Assembly (NCBI GenBank): GCA_041589565.1
Contig: JBFHVL010000062.1
Span: forward strand, 1 to 16,465
Direction of reading: 5' to 3'
DNA: 16,465 nt
From: Pleionea sp041589565
GTDB taxonomy: Bacteria; Pseudomonadota; Gammaproteobacteria; Enterobacterales; Kangiellaceae
The translations under genes and the position numbers were made by a program. Every line of letters begins with the position of its first letter. Positions within the stretch are counted from its first letter, which is position 1. Positions 7,331 to 15,606 of this stretch are shown here, piece after piece. A model generated the notes under the pieces. The model did no database searches, was not told the DNA's origin, and saw nothing but the letters and a program-made list of their open reading frames with translations.

Positions 7331-7669
7331 TTGCTTACTTACAAGGGTTTTGTGGCTCAGCTTGAATACGACCCCGAAGCCGATTGCATTGTTGGAGAAG
7401 TGGTTAATGCACAGGATGTACTGATTTTTGAGGGAAAGGATCTCAACCAGCTGAAACAGCATTTTGCTGATCTTATCGAAGAGTATCTTGAGTTGTGCCA
7501 GTCGCATAAAGAACCGGATACTGTTAGCCCATTTGTCGGGCGATTTACTATTTGCTTGTCTCCAGACGACCAATTGCGTCTGTTCAGGGCCGCCAAGAGA
7601 GAGTCTGTCGGTGTCAGCCACTGGCTCAATCGAGAAGTTCAATTTTTAATCAAGCGACTTTCGAGTTGA
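7331..7669 (+). CDS. Orphan HicB-family antitoxin-like protein
   Basis: 112 residues. The N-terminal half, beginning LTYKGFVAQLEYDPEADCI, continues into GEVVNAQDVLIFEG and an acidic helix with EEYLELCQ. This is the HicB-type partial RNase-H-like fold. The C-terminal half (RFTICLSPDDQLRLFRAAKRE, SVSHW-like NREVQFL) is a ribbon-helix-helix DNA-binding segment. The start is TTG, supported by AGGAG (7318-7322) 8 bases upstream and by alignment with the usual MxYKGY family start. HicB normally neutralises the mRNA interferase HicA, but no HicA-like frame is found in the 147 bases upstream or 115 downstream. It interrupts the usual recR-htpG adjacency, which suggests insertion. It probably acts as a stand-alone DNA-binding regulator or as an antitoxin for a distant toxin. 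Confidence 0.85.
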   Translation: MLTYKGFVAQLEYDPEADCIVGEVVNAQDVLIFEGKDLNQLKQHFADLIEEYLELCQSHKEPDTVSPFVGRFTICLSPDDQLRLFRAAKRESVGVSHWLNREVQFLIKRLSS

Positions 7670-7683
7670 AGTTCGAGTTGAAA
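7660..7683 (+). repeat. 12-bp tandem duplication at the hicB-like stop / htpG -35
   Basis: TTCGAGTTGAAG is followed directly by TTCGAGTTGAAA. The first copy carries the stop codon of the HicB-like gene. The second supplies the GTTGAAA -35 of the htpG heat-shock promoter. Confidence 0.85.
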
Positions 7684-7704
7684 ATTACTTGATAGTCCCC
7701 ATTA
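7677..7704 (+). promoter_or_regulatory. Sigma-32 heat-shock promoter of htpG
   Basis: GTTGAAA (7677-7683), a 13-base spacer and CCCCATTA (7697-7704) closely match the RpoH consensus (CTTGAAA, 11-16 bases, CCCCATnT). Transcription would begin near 7711, leaving a leader of about 75 bases before htpG. Confidence 0.88.
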
Positions 7705-7784
7705 CTAAGCCTGTCCATACATCTTAAATCTATAAACTGAAGCCGACTTTACGTCTGCGAACTTTCAGCTAGAGGTATTACCTT

Positions 7785-9677
7785 ATGAGTGAATCTGTGA
7801 CCATGGAAAAACACAGCTTTCAAACCGAAGTAAAACAGCTTTTGCACTTGATGGTGCATTCTTTGTACAGCAACAAAGAAATCTTTTTGCGAGAACTTAT
7901 CTCAAACGCGGCCGATGCGGTTGATAAATTACGATTTAAGTCGCTAGATAATAGCGAGCTGATTGCCGATGACCCGGAGTTCAAGATTCGAATTACGGCT
8001 GATGAGGAAGCGGGGACGCTTACTATCAGTGATAATGGTATCGGCATGACCAAGGACGAAATGATTGCCAATCTGGGAACTATTGCTCGTTCGGGAACCG
8101 CAGAATTTTTAAGCCAGCTTACCGGAGATCAGAAGAAAGACGCGCACTTAATCGGCCAGTTTGGGGTTGGTTTTTACTCTGGATTTATTGTTGCCGATAA
8201 AATGACGGTCATTTCGCGTGCAGCAGGTTCTGACAGTGCAGCACAGTGGGTTTCACATGGTGAAGGTGAATTTGAAATTGGTGAAGCTGAACGAACTACC
8301 CGCGGAACCGATGTAATATTGCATCTAAAAGAGTCCGAAAAAGAGTTTTTAAACGACTGGCGATTGCGTTCCATTATTAGCAAATATTCCGATCACATCA
8401 GTGTTCCGGTAGAGATGCTGAAACCGGCTCTTCCAGCAGAAGAGGGCAAGGAACCAGAAAAGTCCACTGAGTACGAGGCGGTTAATAAAGCGACAGCATT
8501 GTGGACGCGCAATAAATCAGAAATCAACGACGAAGAATACAAAGAATTTTATAAGCATATCTCCCACGATTTTGCCGAGCCTCTATGTTGGGCACATAAT
8601 AAAGTCGAAGGTAAACAGGAATACACTAGTCTGTTGTACATTCCTAAAAATGCACCATTTGATCTATGGAATCGTGAAAAATCACGCGGTGTAAAACTCT
8701 ATGTCCAACGTGTGTTCATTATGGATGACGCGGAGCAATTTTTACCTGTTTATTTACGTTTTATTCGAGGCGTACTCGATTCCAATGATCTGCCGCTAAA
8801 TGTGTCACGTGAAATTCTCCAAGATAGCTCGGTAACTCAGTCGTTGAAAAACGCTTGTGTTAAACGCGTTCTATCGATGCTGGAAAAAGTCGCCAAGAAC
8901 AATAAAGACGACTATCAGCACTTCTGGAATCAATTTGGTAATGTCTTGAAGGAAGGTCTGGGTGAAGACTTTAGCAATCGAGAGTCAATAGCCGGACTGC
9001 TAAGATTCTCATCGAGTCACAATGATGACAGCACGCAAAATGTATCGCTGGATGATTACATTGATCGTATGTCAGAAGGGCAAGATAAGATTTACTACAT
9101 TGCAGCCGAGAGTTTTGAGACGGCCAAGAACAGCCCGCACTTAGAAGTATTCCGCAAGAAAGGAATTGAAGTCCTGCTGTTACACGATCGCATTGATGAG
9201 TGGGCCATTTCGCACCTGATGGATTACAAAGAGAAGAAGTTAGTATCCATTACTCAGGGTGATCTTGATCTAGGCAAGCTTGAAGATGAAGCTGAAAAGC
9301 AACAGCGTGAACAGGCTGAGAAAGAAGCACAGCCATTGGTTGAGCGATTTAAGGAAGCGCTGGGCGATAAGGTGAAAGAAGTGAAGGTAACTCATCGGCT
9401 CACCGACTCTCCAGCCTGTGTGGTCACTTCAGAAGGCGAAATGTCAGCGCAAATGGCCCGTCTGATGGAAGCCGCTGGGCAAAAGGCGCCTGAGGTAAAA
9501 CCCGTGTTGGAGCTGAATACAGAGCATCCTTTGGTGAAGCGAGCGTCTGAGCATGAAGGCGAAGTCTTTGCCGAGTGGGCCTTGTTTTTATTTGAGCAGG
9601 CTTTGCTGGCCGAAAGTGGTTCATTAAAAGATCCTGGCTCTTTTACCCGAAGAATGAATAAGTTACTGCTTGGGTAA
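7785..9677 (+). CDS. htpG: Molecular chaperone HtpG (bacterial Hsp90)
   Basis: 630 residues (E. coli 624), a cytosolic dimeric ATP-driven chaperone that remodels client proteins with the DnaK system. GHKL ATPase motifs are intact: ELISNAADA with Glu37 and Asn41, DNGIGM at 83-88, and GQFGVGFYS at 124-132. The middle domain includes the conserved RGVLDSNDLPLNVSREILQ segment with its catalytic arginine. The C-terminal dimerisation domain ends FTRRMNKLLLG. AGAGG lies 9 bases before the ATG at 7785; an internal Met at 7803 is a less supported alternative. A sigma-32 promoter precedes it and a strong hairpin follows, so it is a monocistronic heat-shock gene. Confidence 0.98.
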   Translation: MSESVTMEKHSFQTEVKQLLHLMVHSLYSNKEIFLRELISNAADAVDKLRFKSLDNSELIADDPEFKIRITADEEAGTLTISDNGIGMTKDEMIANLGTIARSGTAEFLSQLTGDQKKDAHLIGQFGVGFYSGFIVADKMTVISRAAGSDSAAQWVSHGEGEFEIGEAERTTRGTDVILHLKESEKEFLNDWRLRSIISKYSDHISVPVEMLKPALPAEEGKEPEKSTEYEAVNKATALWTRNKSEINDEEYKEFYKHISHDFAEPLCWAHNKVEGKQEYTSLLYIPKNAPFDLWNREKSRGVKLYVQRVFIMDDAEQFLPVYLRFIRGVLDSNDLPLNVSREILQDSSVTQSLKNACVKRVLSMLEKVAKNNKDDYQHFWNQFGNVLKEGLGEDFSNRESIAGLLRFSSSHNDDSTQNVSLDDYIDRMSEGQDKIYYIAAESFETAKNSPHLEVFRKKGIEVLLLHDRIDEWAISHLMDYKEKKLVSITQGDLDLGKLEDEAEKQQREQAEKEAQPLVERFKEALGDKVKEVKVTHRLTDSPACVVTSEGEMSAQMARLMEAAGQKAPEVKPVLELNTEHPLVKRASEHEGEVFAEWALFLFEQALLAESGSLKDPGSFTRRMNKLLLG

Positions 9678-9702
9678 TTGAAGGTCCAAAACTGCTCTAG
9701 CC

Positions 9703-9735
9703 ACCGGACAATGAGCTTGTTTGTTGTCCGGTTTT
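9703..9735 (+). terminator. Rho-independent terminator of htpG
   Basis: ACCGGACAA and TTGTCCGGT form a 9-bp perfect stem around a 12-base loop, followed by TTTTCC, 25 bases after the htpG stop. Confidence 0.82.
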
Positions 9736-9978
9736 CCTCACTTGTACCGCCTGGCTCTCCTGCAAGAACTGTTCAATTCTTCATCGATCATTTAGCAATT
9801 TGAAATTCGTAGCTTTCGATCCTAATCTTCAGTTTTCAATTGATGGAAAAAACTGCCATTAATTGCTTGAGTTAGCCGTCTCTGATAGGTATCTTAGCGG
9901 CTTACACAAAGTTTGACAGCGAATTAACCAGCATCGGATTTGGTTATTTCAATTAGCTTCAGGATTCCGGAGAACAGC
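9736..9978. other. htpG-adk intergenic region
   Basis: The 243 bases after the htpG terminator contain no convincing frame, RNA or repeat on either strand. It is AT-rich with scattered CAATT/AATTG words. Apart from the candidate adk promoter I see only a perfect TTGACA (9913-9918) without a matching -10. Confidence 0.6.
9867..9895 (+). promoter_or_regulatory. Candidate sigma-70 promoter for adk
   Basis: TTGAGT (9867-9872), 17 bases, TATCTT (9890-9895); each box matches four of six consensus positions. It would give a leader of about 77 bases to the adk start. Confidence 0.4.
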
Positions 9979-10635
9979 ATGCGTATAATTTTGTTGGGCG
10001 CGCCTGGTGCGGGAAAAGGCACTCAGGCACAGTTTATTAAGGAAAAATACGGTATTCCGCAAATATCCACCGGTGATATGTTGCGTGCCGCAGTCAAGGC
10101 TGGAACCCCTTTAGGGCTTGAAGCGAAAAAAATTATGGATGCTGGCAAGCTGGTATCAGACGAAATAATTATTGGGCTAGTGAAAGAGCGAGTAGCGGAG
10201 CCTGATTGTACTAAAGGTTATCTACTAGACGGATTTCCACGTACCATTCCGCAGGCTGATGCCATGCGTGAAAATAATATCGACGTTGACTTTGTTGTTG
10301 AAATTGATGTGGATGACGAGGAAATCATTAAACGCATGAGTGGTCGTCGTGTTCATCCTGGTTCTGGACGAACTTACCATGTGATTTACAATCCGCCGAA
10401 GGTGGAAGGTAAAGATGATGAAACCGGCGAAGACTTAATTCAGCGGGACGATGATCAAGAAGAAACCGTACGTAAACGTCTGTCGGTTTATCATGAGCAA
10501 ACCAAACCGCTGATCGATTACTACACTGCTTTTTCACAAGAAGATACTGACAACACGCCTGAATATGTCCGTGTCGCCGGTGTTGGTGGTGTTAACGATA
10601 TCCGTGACGCCATATTCAGCGCACTGGACGCATAA
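9979..10635 (+). CDS. adk: Adenylate kinase
   Basis: 218 residues (E. coli 214). It catalyses ATP + AMP to 2 ADP in the cytoplasm and balances adenylate charge. P-loop GAPGAGKGT at 7-15, the AMP-binding segment STGDMLRAAV at 30-39 and DGFPRT are all present. The LID domain is the long form, beginning RRVHPGSGRTYHV, with no cysteine quartet, so it is the non-zinc type. I start at the ATG at 9979 because GGAG sits 6 bases before it and MRIILLGAPG is the family N-terminus; an in-frame ATG at 9940 would add 13 unsupported residues. hemH begins 12 bases after the stop, so the two are probably cotranscribed. Confidence 0.98.
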   Translation: MRIILLGAPGAGKGTQAQFIKEKYGIPQISTGDMLRAAVKAGTPLGLEAKKIMDAGKLVSDEIIIGLVKERVAEPDCTKGYLLDGFPRTIPQADAMRENNIDVDFVVEIDVDDEEIIKRMSGRRVHPGSGRTYHVIYNPPKVEGKDDETGEDLIQRDDDQEETVRKRLSVYHEQTKPLIDYYTAFSQEDTDNTPEYVRVAGVGGVNDIRDAIFSALDA

Positions 10636-10647
10636 CTCATTTCAAAT

Positions 10648-11619
10648 ATGAAACAATCCACTCAATGGGGAGTGTTGCTGGTTAACCTGGGCACTCCCGA
10701 TGAGCCCACTCCTAAAGCCGTTAGGCGTTATCTTTCTGAATTTTTACATGATCGACGTGTAGTGGATCTGTCTCGATGGATCTGGTGTCCGATATTACAC
10801 GGCGTCATTTTGCGCGTGCGTCCACCGAAAGTCGCGAAACTTTATCACTCGATTTGGACTGACGAAGGCTCACCTTTACTCGCTTTTTCAAAGCGACAGG
10901 CACTAGGGTTACAGAAAAAATTAGATGAAAGTGGTAAAAACATTCGAGTCGCTTTGGCAATGAATTATGGCAATCCGTCGATAGCTGAAGGGTTTAAACA
11001 GTTAGAGCGCTGCGACAAGATTTTAATTTTACCTCTTTACCCCCAGTTTTCATCAGCAACGACAGCATCGGTATTTGATCGTATTGCGGCTTATCAAAAA
11101 CAACAGTGGAATCTTCCCGAGATACGTCAAGTTCGAAGTTATCAGGATCATCCGCAATACATTAAAGCGTTGGCTGAGTCAGTAAAAAGAGAGTGGCAAA
11201 CGCGTACTCAGCCTGATGTGTTGTTGATGTCGTTCCATGGAATTCCGTTACGCTATGCAACTAATGGCGATCCTTATCCGCTAGAATGTGAAATCACAGC
11301 AAAGCTGTTGGCAGAGGCACTGGGACTTCGTGACGATCAGTGGTTACTATGTTATCAATCGCGATTTGGTCGAGAGCCTTGGCTACAACCATATACCGAT
11401 AAAACTCTTGAAACTCTTGCTCAGCAAGGAAAATCGGTGGATGTGATTTGTCCCGGTTTCTCTGCTGATTGCCTCGAAACATTAGAAGAAATAAAAGAAG
11501 AAAATCGAGAAGTTTTTGAACAGCATGGTGGCAAAAACTACCACTACATTCCATGTTTAAATGATCATCCAGACCACATCGAGTTGTTGGCGCAATTGGT
11601 CAGTGAGCGATGTGATTAA
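10648..11619 (+). CDS. hemH: Ferrochelatase
   Basis: 323 residues (E. coli 320). It inserts ferrous iron into protoporphyrin IX, the last step of protoheme synthesis. Family landmarks are the N-terminal GVLLVNLGTPDEPTPKAVRRYL, the LPLYPQFSSATTAS segment at 128-141, the metal-binding His197 in MSFHGIP, and Glu277 within PGFSADCLETLEE. No clear ribosome site precedes the ATG, so translation is likely coupled to adk 12 bases upstream. The cell needs heme for the cytochromes encoded at the left end, but no regulatory tie is visible. Confidence 0.97.
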   Translation: MKQSTQWGVLLVNLGTPDEPTPKAVRRYLSEFLHDRRVVDLSRWIWCPILHGVILRVRPPKVAKLYHSIWTDEGSPLLAFSKRQALGLQKKLDESGKNIRVALAMNYGNPSIAEGFKQLERCDKILILPLYPQFSSATTASVFDRIAAYQKQQWNLPEIRQVRSYQDHPQYIKALAESVKREWQTRTQPDVLLMSFHGIPLRYATNGDPYPLECEITAKLLAEALGLRDDQWLLCYQSRFGREPWLQPYTDKTLETLAQQGKSVDVICPGFSADCLETLEEIKEENREVFEQHGGKNYHYIPCLNDHPDHIELLAQLVSERCD

Positions 11620-11658
11620 CTCAAAGCACCATAAGCAGTTGATTAGATGGTTTAGTCG

Positions 11659-11958
11659 GTGAACAAAAAAAATTATGGGCAATGTCCACTGTGTAATCGT
11701 GAAGTGGACCTAACCTTTCATCACCTTATTCCACGCAAAATGCACCGTCGCAAACGATTTCAAAAAGAATACACTAAACAGCAGCTAAATCAGGGAATTA
11801 ATATATGCCGATCTTGCCATCGTGGAATTCACAAGACTTACGATGAAATGACACTGGCTAGTCAATTTAATACGCTGAATGCAATATTAAATGACGAAAC
11901 CCTGCAGCGTCATTTTGGATGGGTAGGACGCCAACGCGTTGGAAAGCGCAAAACATAG
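11659..11958 (+). CDS. Small HNH-domain protein
   Basis: 99 basic residues forming little more than one HNH/zinc module: CPLC at 9-12, HHLIPRK with His21-His22, then NICRSCHRGIH with Cys50, Cys53, His54 and His58. Two CxxC knuckles probably hold a structural zinc, and the histidines match a beta-beta-alpha-metal nuclease centre. HNH modules cut DNA or RNA, but the target here is unknown, and no partner methylase or mobile-element gene is nearby. The start is GTG, directly after an in-frame TAG at 11653, with only a weak ribosome site. The gene lies 39 bases after hemH and 8 bases before the next start, so it probably belongs to the hemH transcript. Confidence 0.8.
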   Translation: MNKKNYGQCPLCNREVDLTFHHLIPRKMHRRKRFQKEYTKQQLNQGINICRSCHRGIHKTYDEMTLASQFNTLNAILNDETLQRHFGWVGRQRVGKRKT

Positions 11959-11966
11959 GAGAGGGC

Positions 11967-12578
11967 ATGGTTAACTTGGCAAAAGTAATATGGGTTGGAC
12001 TCTATATACTCGTTCTAATCTGGTCTGGTATCGCTCCACATGATTACATAACCTGGGCATTAGAAGTATTACCCGCTGTTATTGGCCTGGTCATTGTTAT
12101 TGCAACCTATAAACAGTTTCCACTAACGTCCTTGCTTTACATTTTAATTTTGATTCATGCCGTGGTTTTAATGGTCGGTGGTCATTATACCTACGCTCAA
12201 GTCCCGCTGGGTGAATGGTGGAAAGATTGGATTGGATTTGAACGCAATAATTACGATAAGTTAGGCCACCTGTTCCAAGGGATTGTTCCTGCCATCATTG
12301 CCCGAGAATTGTTTATTCGCCACAGGGTAATCAATGGAAGCGGATGGAGGGTGCTTTGTATTATTGCCGTTTGTCTTGGCTTTAGTGCATTTTACGAACT
12401 GATTGAGTGGTGGGTAGCGTTACTTTCCGACCAAGCAGCAGAATCCTTTTTAGGGACACAGGGTTATGTTTGGGATACGCAATCGGACATGTTTTATGCG
12501 TTAGTCGGCTGTACTCTGGCGTTACTATCCTTATCAAAGGTTCACGATAAGCAATTAAATGAACTGACTAATCACTAA
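11967..12578 (+). CDS. YjdF-like (DUF2238) inner-membrane protein
   Basis: 203 residues with about six membrane helices (roughly 5-21, 32-48, 55-71, 102-117, 127-147, 176-190). Conserved polar motifs typical of the DUF2238/YjdF family are present: GGHYTYA at 71-77, YDKLGHLFQG at 96-105, FYELIEWW at 142-149, and WDTQSDM at 169-175. The function of the family is unknown; the buried His, Asp and Glu suggest a catalytic or transport site within the membrane. I start at the ATG at 11967, preceded by AGGAGAG. An upstream in-frame ATG at 11919 lies inside the HNH gene and has no ribosome site. Confidence 0.85.
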   Translation: MVNLAKVIWVGLYILVLIWSGIAPHDYITWALEVLPAVIGLVIVIATYKQFPLTSLLYILILIHAVVLMVGGHYTYAQVPLGEWWKDWIGFERNNYDKLGHLFQGIVPAIIARELFIRHRVINGSGWRVLCIIAVCLGFSAFYELIEWWVALLSDQAAESFLGTQGYVWDTQSDMFYALVGCTLALLSLSKVHDKQLNELTNH

Positions 12579-12606
12579 TGATTTAGAAGTTGAAACAGGA
12601 GCTATT

Positions 12607-12981
12607 ATGGGAATCTTATCAAAGCTACTCGGTAATGCAGGAATAATCGAGCCTGAAAAACTCACCGAGAAATATGGCAAACTGCTAGGTCAAGAAGAGC
12701 AGTTTGAAGTCGGCTTTAAAGTGTTTCGGGATACGTTTTTGTTTACCAATCGCCGGTTAATTCTCATTGATGTACAGGGGATGACGGGCCGTAAAGTTGA
12801 GTATCGTATTATTCCGTATTCTAAAATTACGCAATACACGATTGAAACATCGGGCCATTTTGATCTGGATGCCGAACTGAAAATTTGGGTAGGCAGTAAT
12901 CCGGAACCCATTGAGAAAAAATTCAATAAGGAAGTTAACGTTTATGATGTGCAACGAGTAATGGCGAGTTATATTCGGTAA
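12607..12981 (+). CDS. Bacterial PH-domain protein
   Basis: 124 residues, no signal peptide or membrane helix. The central block FRDTFLFTNRRLILID followed by GRKVEYRIIPYSKITQYTIETSG and a basic C-terminal helix (YDVQRVMASYI) is characteristic of the bacterial pleckstrin-homology (bPH) proteins. These are small ring-forming proteins; their role is poorly known and has been tied to membrane stress in some bacteria. AGGAG lies 6 bases before the ATG. It is the last gene of the rightward run and faces lon across a REP-like inverted repeat. Family assignment is firm; biological role is not. Confidence 0.85.
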   Translation: MGILSKLLGNAGIIEPEKLTEKYGKLLGQEEQFEVGFKVFRDTFLFTNRRLILIDVQGMTGRKVEYRIIPYSKITQYTIETSGHFDLDAELKIWVGSNPEPIEKKFNKEVNVYDVQRVMASYIR

Positions 12982-13083
12982 GAATTTAAGATTAGTTTGT
13001 TCAACTGCTTTAAACAAAGCGCAGATATTTTTCTTATTGAGCTGGTGCGTTGGAAACCTACTCTACCAATTGTCGCTAAAGAG

Positions 13084-13112
13084 GCTCCTACAAAAACAAA
13101 CCTTGTAGGAGC
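13084..13112. repeat. REP-like inverted repeat between convergent genes
   Basis: GCTCCTACAA and TTGTAGGAGC form a 10-bp perfect inverted repeat with a 9-base spacer. Read outward, both arms begin GTAGGAGC, the head of GTAG-type REP sequences well known in Pseudomonas (GTAGGAGC followed by an imperfect palindrome). No T-tract follows on either strand, but the hairpin could still separate the converging PH-domain and lon transcripts. Only one copy lies in this window. Confidence 0.55.
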
Positions 13113-13159
13113 TCCCTCATGCGCGAAAAACAATCAATCCTTCACGATCGGTTTTGCGG

Positions 13160-15556
13160 TTAAAACATAATGTCCACAACTTCCCGAAAACTACTCACAA
13201 AGTGAACCTTCATTCCTTCTCGAATATGCTTAGGAAGCTCGTTATAACTGCCTTCACAGGAATCCGGTAACAATACTGTTTTAATGTTGGCGCGTCGCGC
13301 AGCAATAATTTTTTCGCGAATTCCTCCGACAGCTAAAACTTGTCCGGTAAGTGTTAACTCGCCAGTCATGGCGATACCTTTTTTAGGTGACTTGTTTCTA
13401 GCTAATGAAAGCAGAGCGGTTGCCATAGTGACACCGGCAGAAGGACCATCCTTGGGTGTTGCCCCTTCGGGAACATGCAGATGAATCATTTTTTGATCAA
13501 AAGTATCGGCTTTCGCTCCGAATTCTTCTAAGTGTGCAGCGACGTAGGCATACGCAATTTCTGCCGACTCTTTCATCACATCGCCAAGTTTACCGGTTAG
13601 TCTGAAACCTCGATTTTTACTATGAACCACAGCTGCTTCAATATTCAATGTCGAACCACCAAGCGCAGTCCAGGCGAGGCCTGTGACAACGCCAATAGCA
13701 TTCATCGGCTTTTCTTTACTAAACCATGGGGGACCCAAAAATTCTGGAATGCTTTTTTGTGTTACGCTGATTTTCTTTGCTTTGCCGGTAACAATTTGAA
13801 CAACACACTTTCTTGCTATTCGGCCAAGTTGTTTATCGAGATTCCTGACTCCGGCTTCACGAGCATAATCTTCAATGATTTTGCGGAAGCCTGAATCGTT
13901 TATTTTAACCTGCGAAGGTTTTAAGCCACATTTTTGCAATTGCTTTGGCCATAAGTATTGCTTGGCTATTTCAATTTTTTCTTGTGCAATGTAGCCCGAC
14001 AGGCGAATGGTTTCCATTCGATCCAGTAATGGTCGCGGGATAGTATCGAGTTGATTAGCCGTACAAATGAACAATGTTTTCGATAAATCAAAACGCACAT
14101 CGAGGTAGTGGTCAAGGAAGTTTTCATTCTGCTCTGGATCGAGTACTTCCAATAAAGCACTGGCCGGGTCGCCCTGATACGAGCTACCAATTTTGTCGAT
14201 TTCATCCAGCATGATCACCGGATTTGAAGATTTAGTTTCTCTAATAGCCTGGATCAGCTTACCTGGCATTGCTCCAATGTAAGTTCTTCGGTGTCCTTTT
14301 ATTTCAGCCTCATCGCGCATACCTCCGACAGAGAAACGATAAAACTTTCGGCCAAGGGCATCGGCAATAGAGCGCCCGATAGATGTTTTTCCTACACCGG
14401 GTGGACCCACAAGCAATAAAATAGAACCTGCCACTTCACCAGTAAGCGCGCCAACGGCAAGGAATTCCACAATGCGATCTTTGACATCAGCAAGACCGGC
14501 GTGTTCTTTGTTCAACTCTCGTCGCGCACGTCGAAGATCAAGTTTATCTTTAGTCGTTACGCCCCAAGGTAAATCGGTAACCACATCAAGATAATTACGA
14601 GTCACTGCATATTCGGGTGAACCGGGTTCCAGAATCGATAGTTTTTCGATGTCATCATTAATTTTTTTACGCGAATCTTCGGGAATGGTCAGTTTTTCAA
14701 TGCGACCATTAAAGCGATCGATATCCGCTGTTTTGTCGTCTTTGGCAATACCCAGCTCTTTTTGTATGGCTCGCAACTGTTCTCGTAGAAAGAACTTTCG
14801 TTGATGCTCGGTCAGCTTGTCTTCGACCTGACGTTGAATGCTGTTTTGTAATTGCGCCACTTCGAGTTCTTTTTTAATCATTACCAGAACTCGTTCCATG
14901 CGCTTGCGTAGATGAACCTGCTCGAGTACTTCTTGCAAGTCTTCCCGAGTGGCAGTGGTTAAACTCGCGGCAAAGTCGGTTAAAGGAGAAGGTTCATTAG
15001 GGTTGAAGCGGTTCAGGAAAAATTTTAATTCTTCACTATACAAAGGATTAAGCGGCACCAATTCTTTTAGAGTATTAATAATGGCAACTGCATAAGCTTT
15101 AAGCTCATCTATATTGGTGTACTCTGGCTCTTCGGGGTACTCCACTTCAACAAGAAAAGGCGGCTCTTTGGTTTTCCATTTTCGAATACGGAAACGCTGG
15201 ATGCCTTCAGCGATAAATTGTATTTTTCCTGCAGATAGCACCGGGTGGTGAATACGTACCAGAGTCCCGATGCCGTAGAATTCATCAGGGGAGGATTCTT
15301 CGGGATAAGGATTTCTTACCAAAACCAGCCCAGCGATCTTTGTTTCGGTATCGGCTATGTATTCTATGGTTTCTCGCCACACTTCTTCGTTCATTAAAAT
15401 GGGGAGTGTTTGTGGTGGAAAGAAGGGGCGCTCGGAAAGAGGCAACAGACAAATCTCTGAAGGGAGTATGTCTTCAGCAGGTGAGAGCTCTTTACTCTTA
15501 CTCGGTTCGATGGTGAATTCGATATCTGGGGCGCCGTAGTCGCTATCAGAAGCCAT
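13160..15556 (-). CDS. ATP-dependent Lon-family protease, AsrA-like subtype
   Basis: 798 residues. N-terminal LON substrate-binding domain (about 34-225, starting EICLLPLSERPFFP), a coiled linker (225-310), AAA+ module with Walker A GPPGVGKT at 384-391 and Walker B IMLDEID at 448-454, then the protease domain with the Ser706-Lys749 dyad (DGPSAG, and REKIIAARR); the 43-residue gap equals that of E. coli Lon. It degrades misfolded and regulatory proteins in the cytosol. The diverged N-terminus (RPFFPPQTLPI instead of the PLRDVVVFP type) and the WGV, AGSILLLVGPPGVGKTS and LAWTALGG segments recall the second, AsrA-type Lon of Pseudomonas; I make that subtype call from memory. AAGGA lies 10 bases before the ATG. 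An extended -10 precedes it and no sigma-32 box was seen. Because a canonical lon may exist elsewhere, I give no symbol. Confidence 0.93.
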   Translation of the reverse strand: MASDSDYGAPDIEFTIEPSKSKELSPAEDILPSEICLLPLSERPFFPPQTLPILMNEEVWRETIEYIADTETKIAGLVLVRNPYPEESSPDEFYGIGTLVRIHHPVLSAGKIQFIAEGIQRFRIRKWKTKEPPFLVEVEYPEEPEYTNIDELKAYAVAIINTLKELVPLNPLYSEELKFFLNRFNPNEPSPLTDFAASLTTATREDLQEVLEQVHLRKRMERVLVMIKKELEVAQLQNSIQRQVEDKLTEHQRKFFLREQLRAIQKELGIAKDDKTADIDRFNGRIEKLTIPEDSRKKINDDIEKLSILEPGSPEYAVTRNYLDVVTDLPWGVTTKDKLDLRRARRELNKEHAGLADVKDRIVEFLAVGALTGEVAGSILLLVGPPGVGKTSIGRSIADALGRKFYRFSVGGMRDEAEIKGHRRTYIGAMPGKLIQAIRETKSSNPVIMLDEIDKIGSSYQGDPASALLEVLDPEQNENFLDHYLDVRFDLSKTLFICTANQLDTIPRPLLDRMETIRLSGYIAQEKIEIAKQYLWPKQLQKCGLKPSQVKINDSGFRKIIEDYAREAGVRNLDKQLGRIARKCVVQIVTGKAKKISVTQKSIPEFLGPPWFSKEKPMNAIGVVTGLAWTALGGSTLNIEAAVVHSKNRGFRLTGKLGDVMKESAEIAYAYVAAHLEEFGAKADTFDQKMIHLHVPEGATPKDGPSAGVTMATALLSLARNKSPKKGIAMTGELTLTGQVLAVGGIREKIIAARRANIKTVLLPDSCEGSYNELPKHIREGMKVHFVSSFREVVDIMF

Positions 15557-15606
15557 GAAAGATTAATCCTTAATCGAGTGAGGTAACTTATTGTTTGTTT
15601 TACACA

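Noticed and set aside
9913..9918. Perfect TTGACA upstream of adk
   Set aside because: No acceptable -10 lies 16-18 bases downstream, so it is not called as a promoter.
9940..9978. Upstream start for adk
   Set aside because: The ATG at 9979 has GGAG at correct spacing and yields the family N-terminus.
11919..11966. Upstream start for the YjdF-like protein overlapping the HNH gene
   Set aside because: There is no ribosome site there, whereas AGGAGAG precedes the ATG at 11967.
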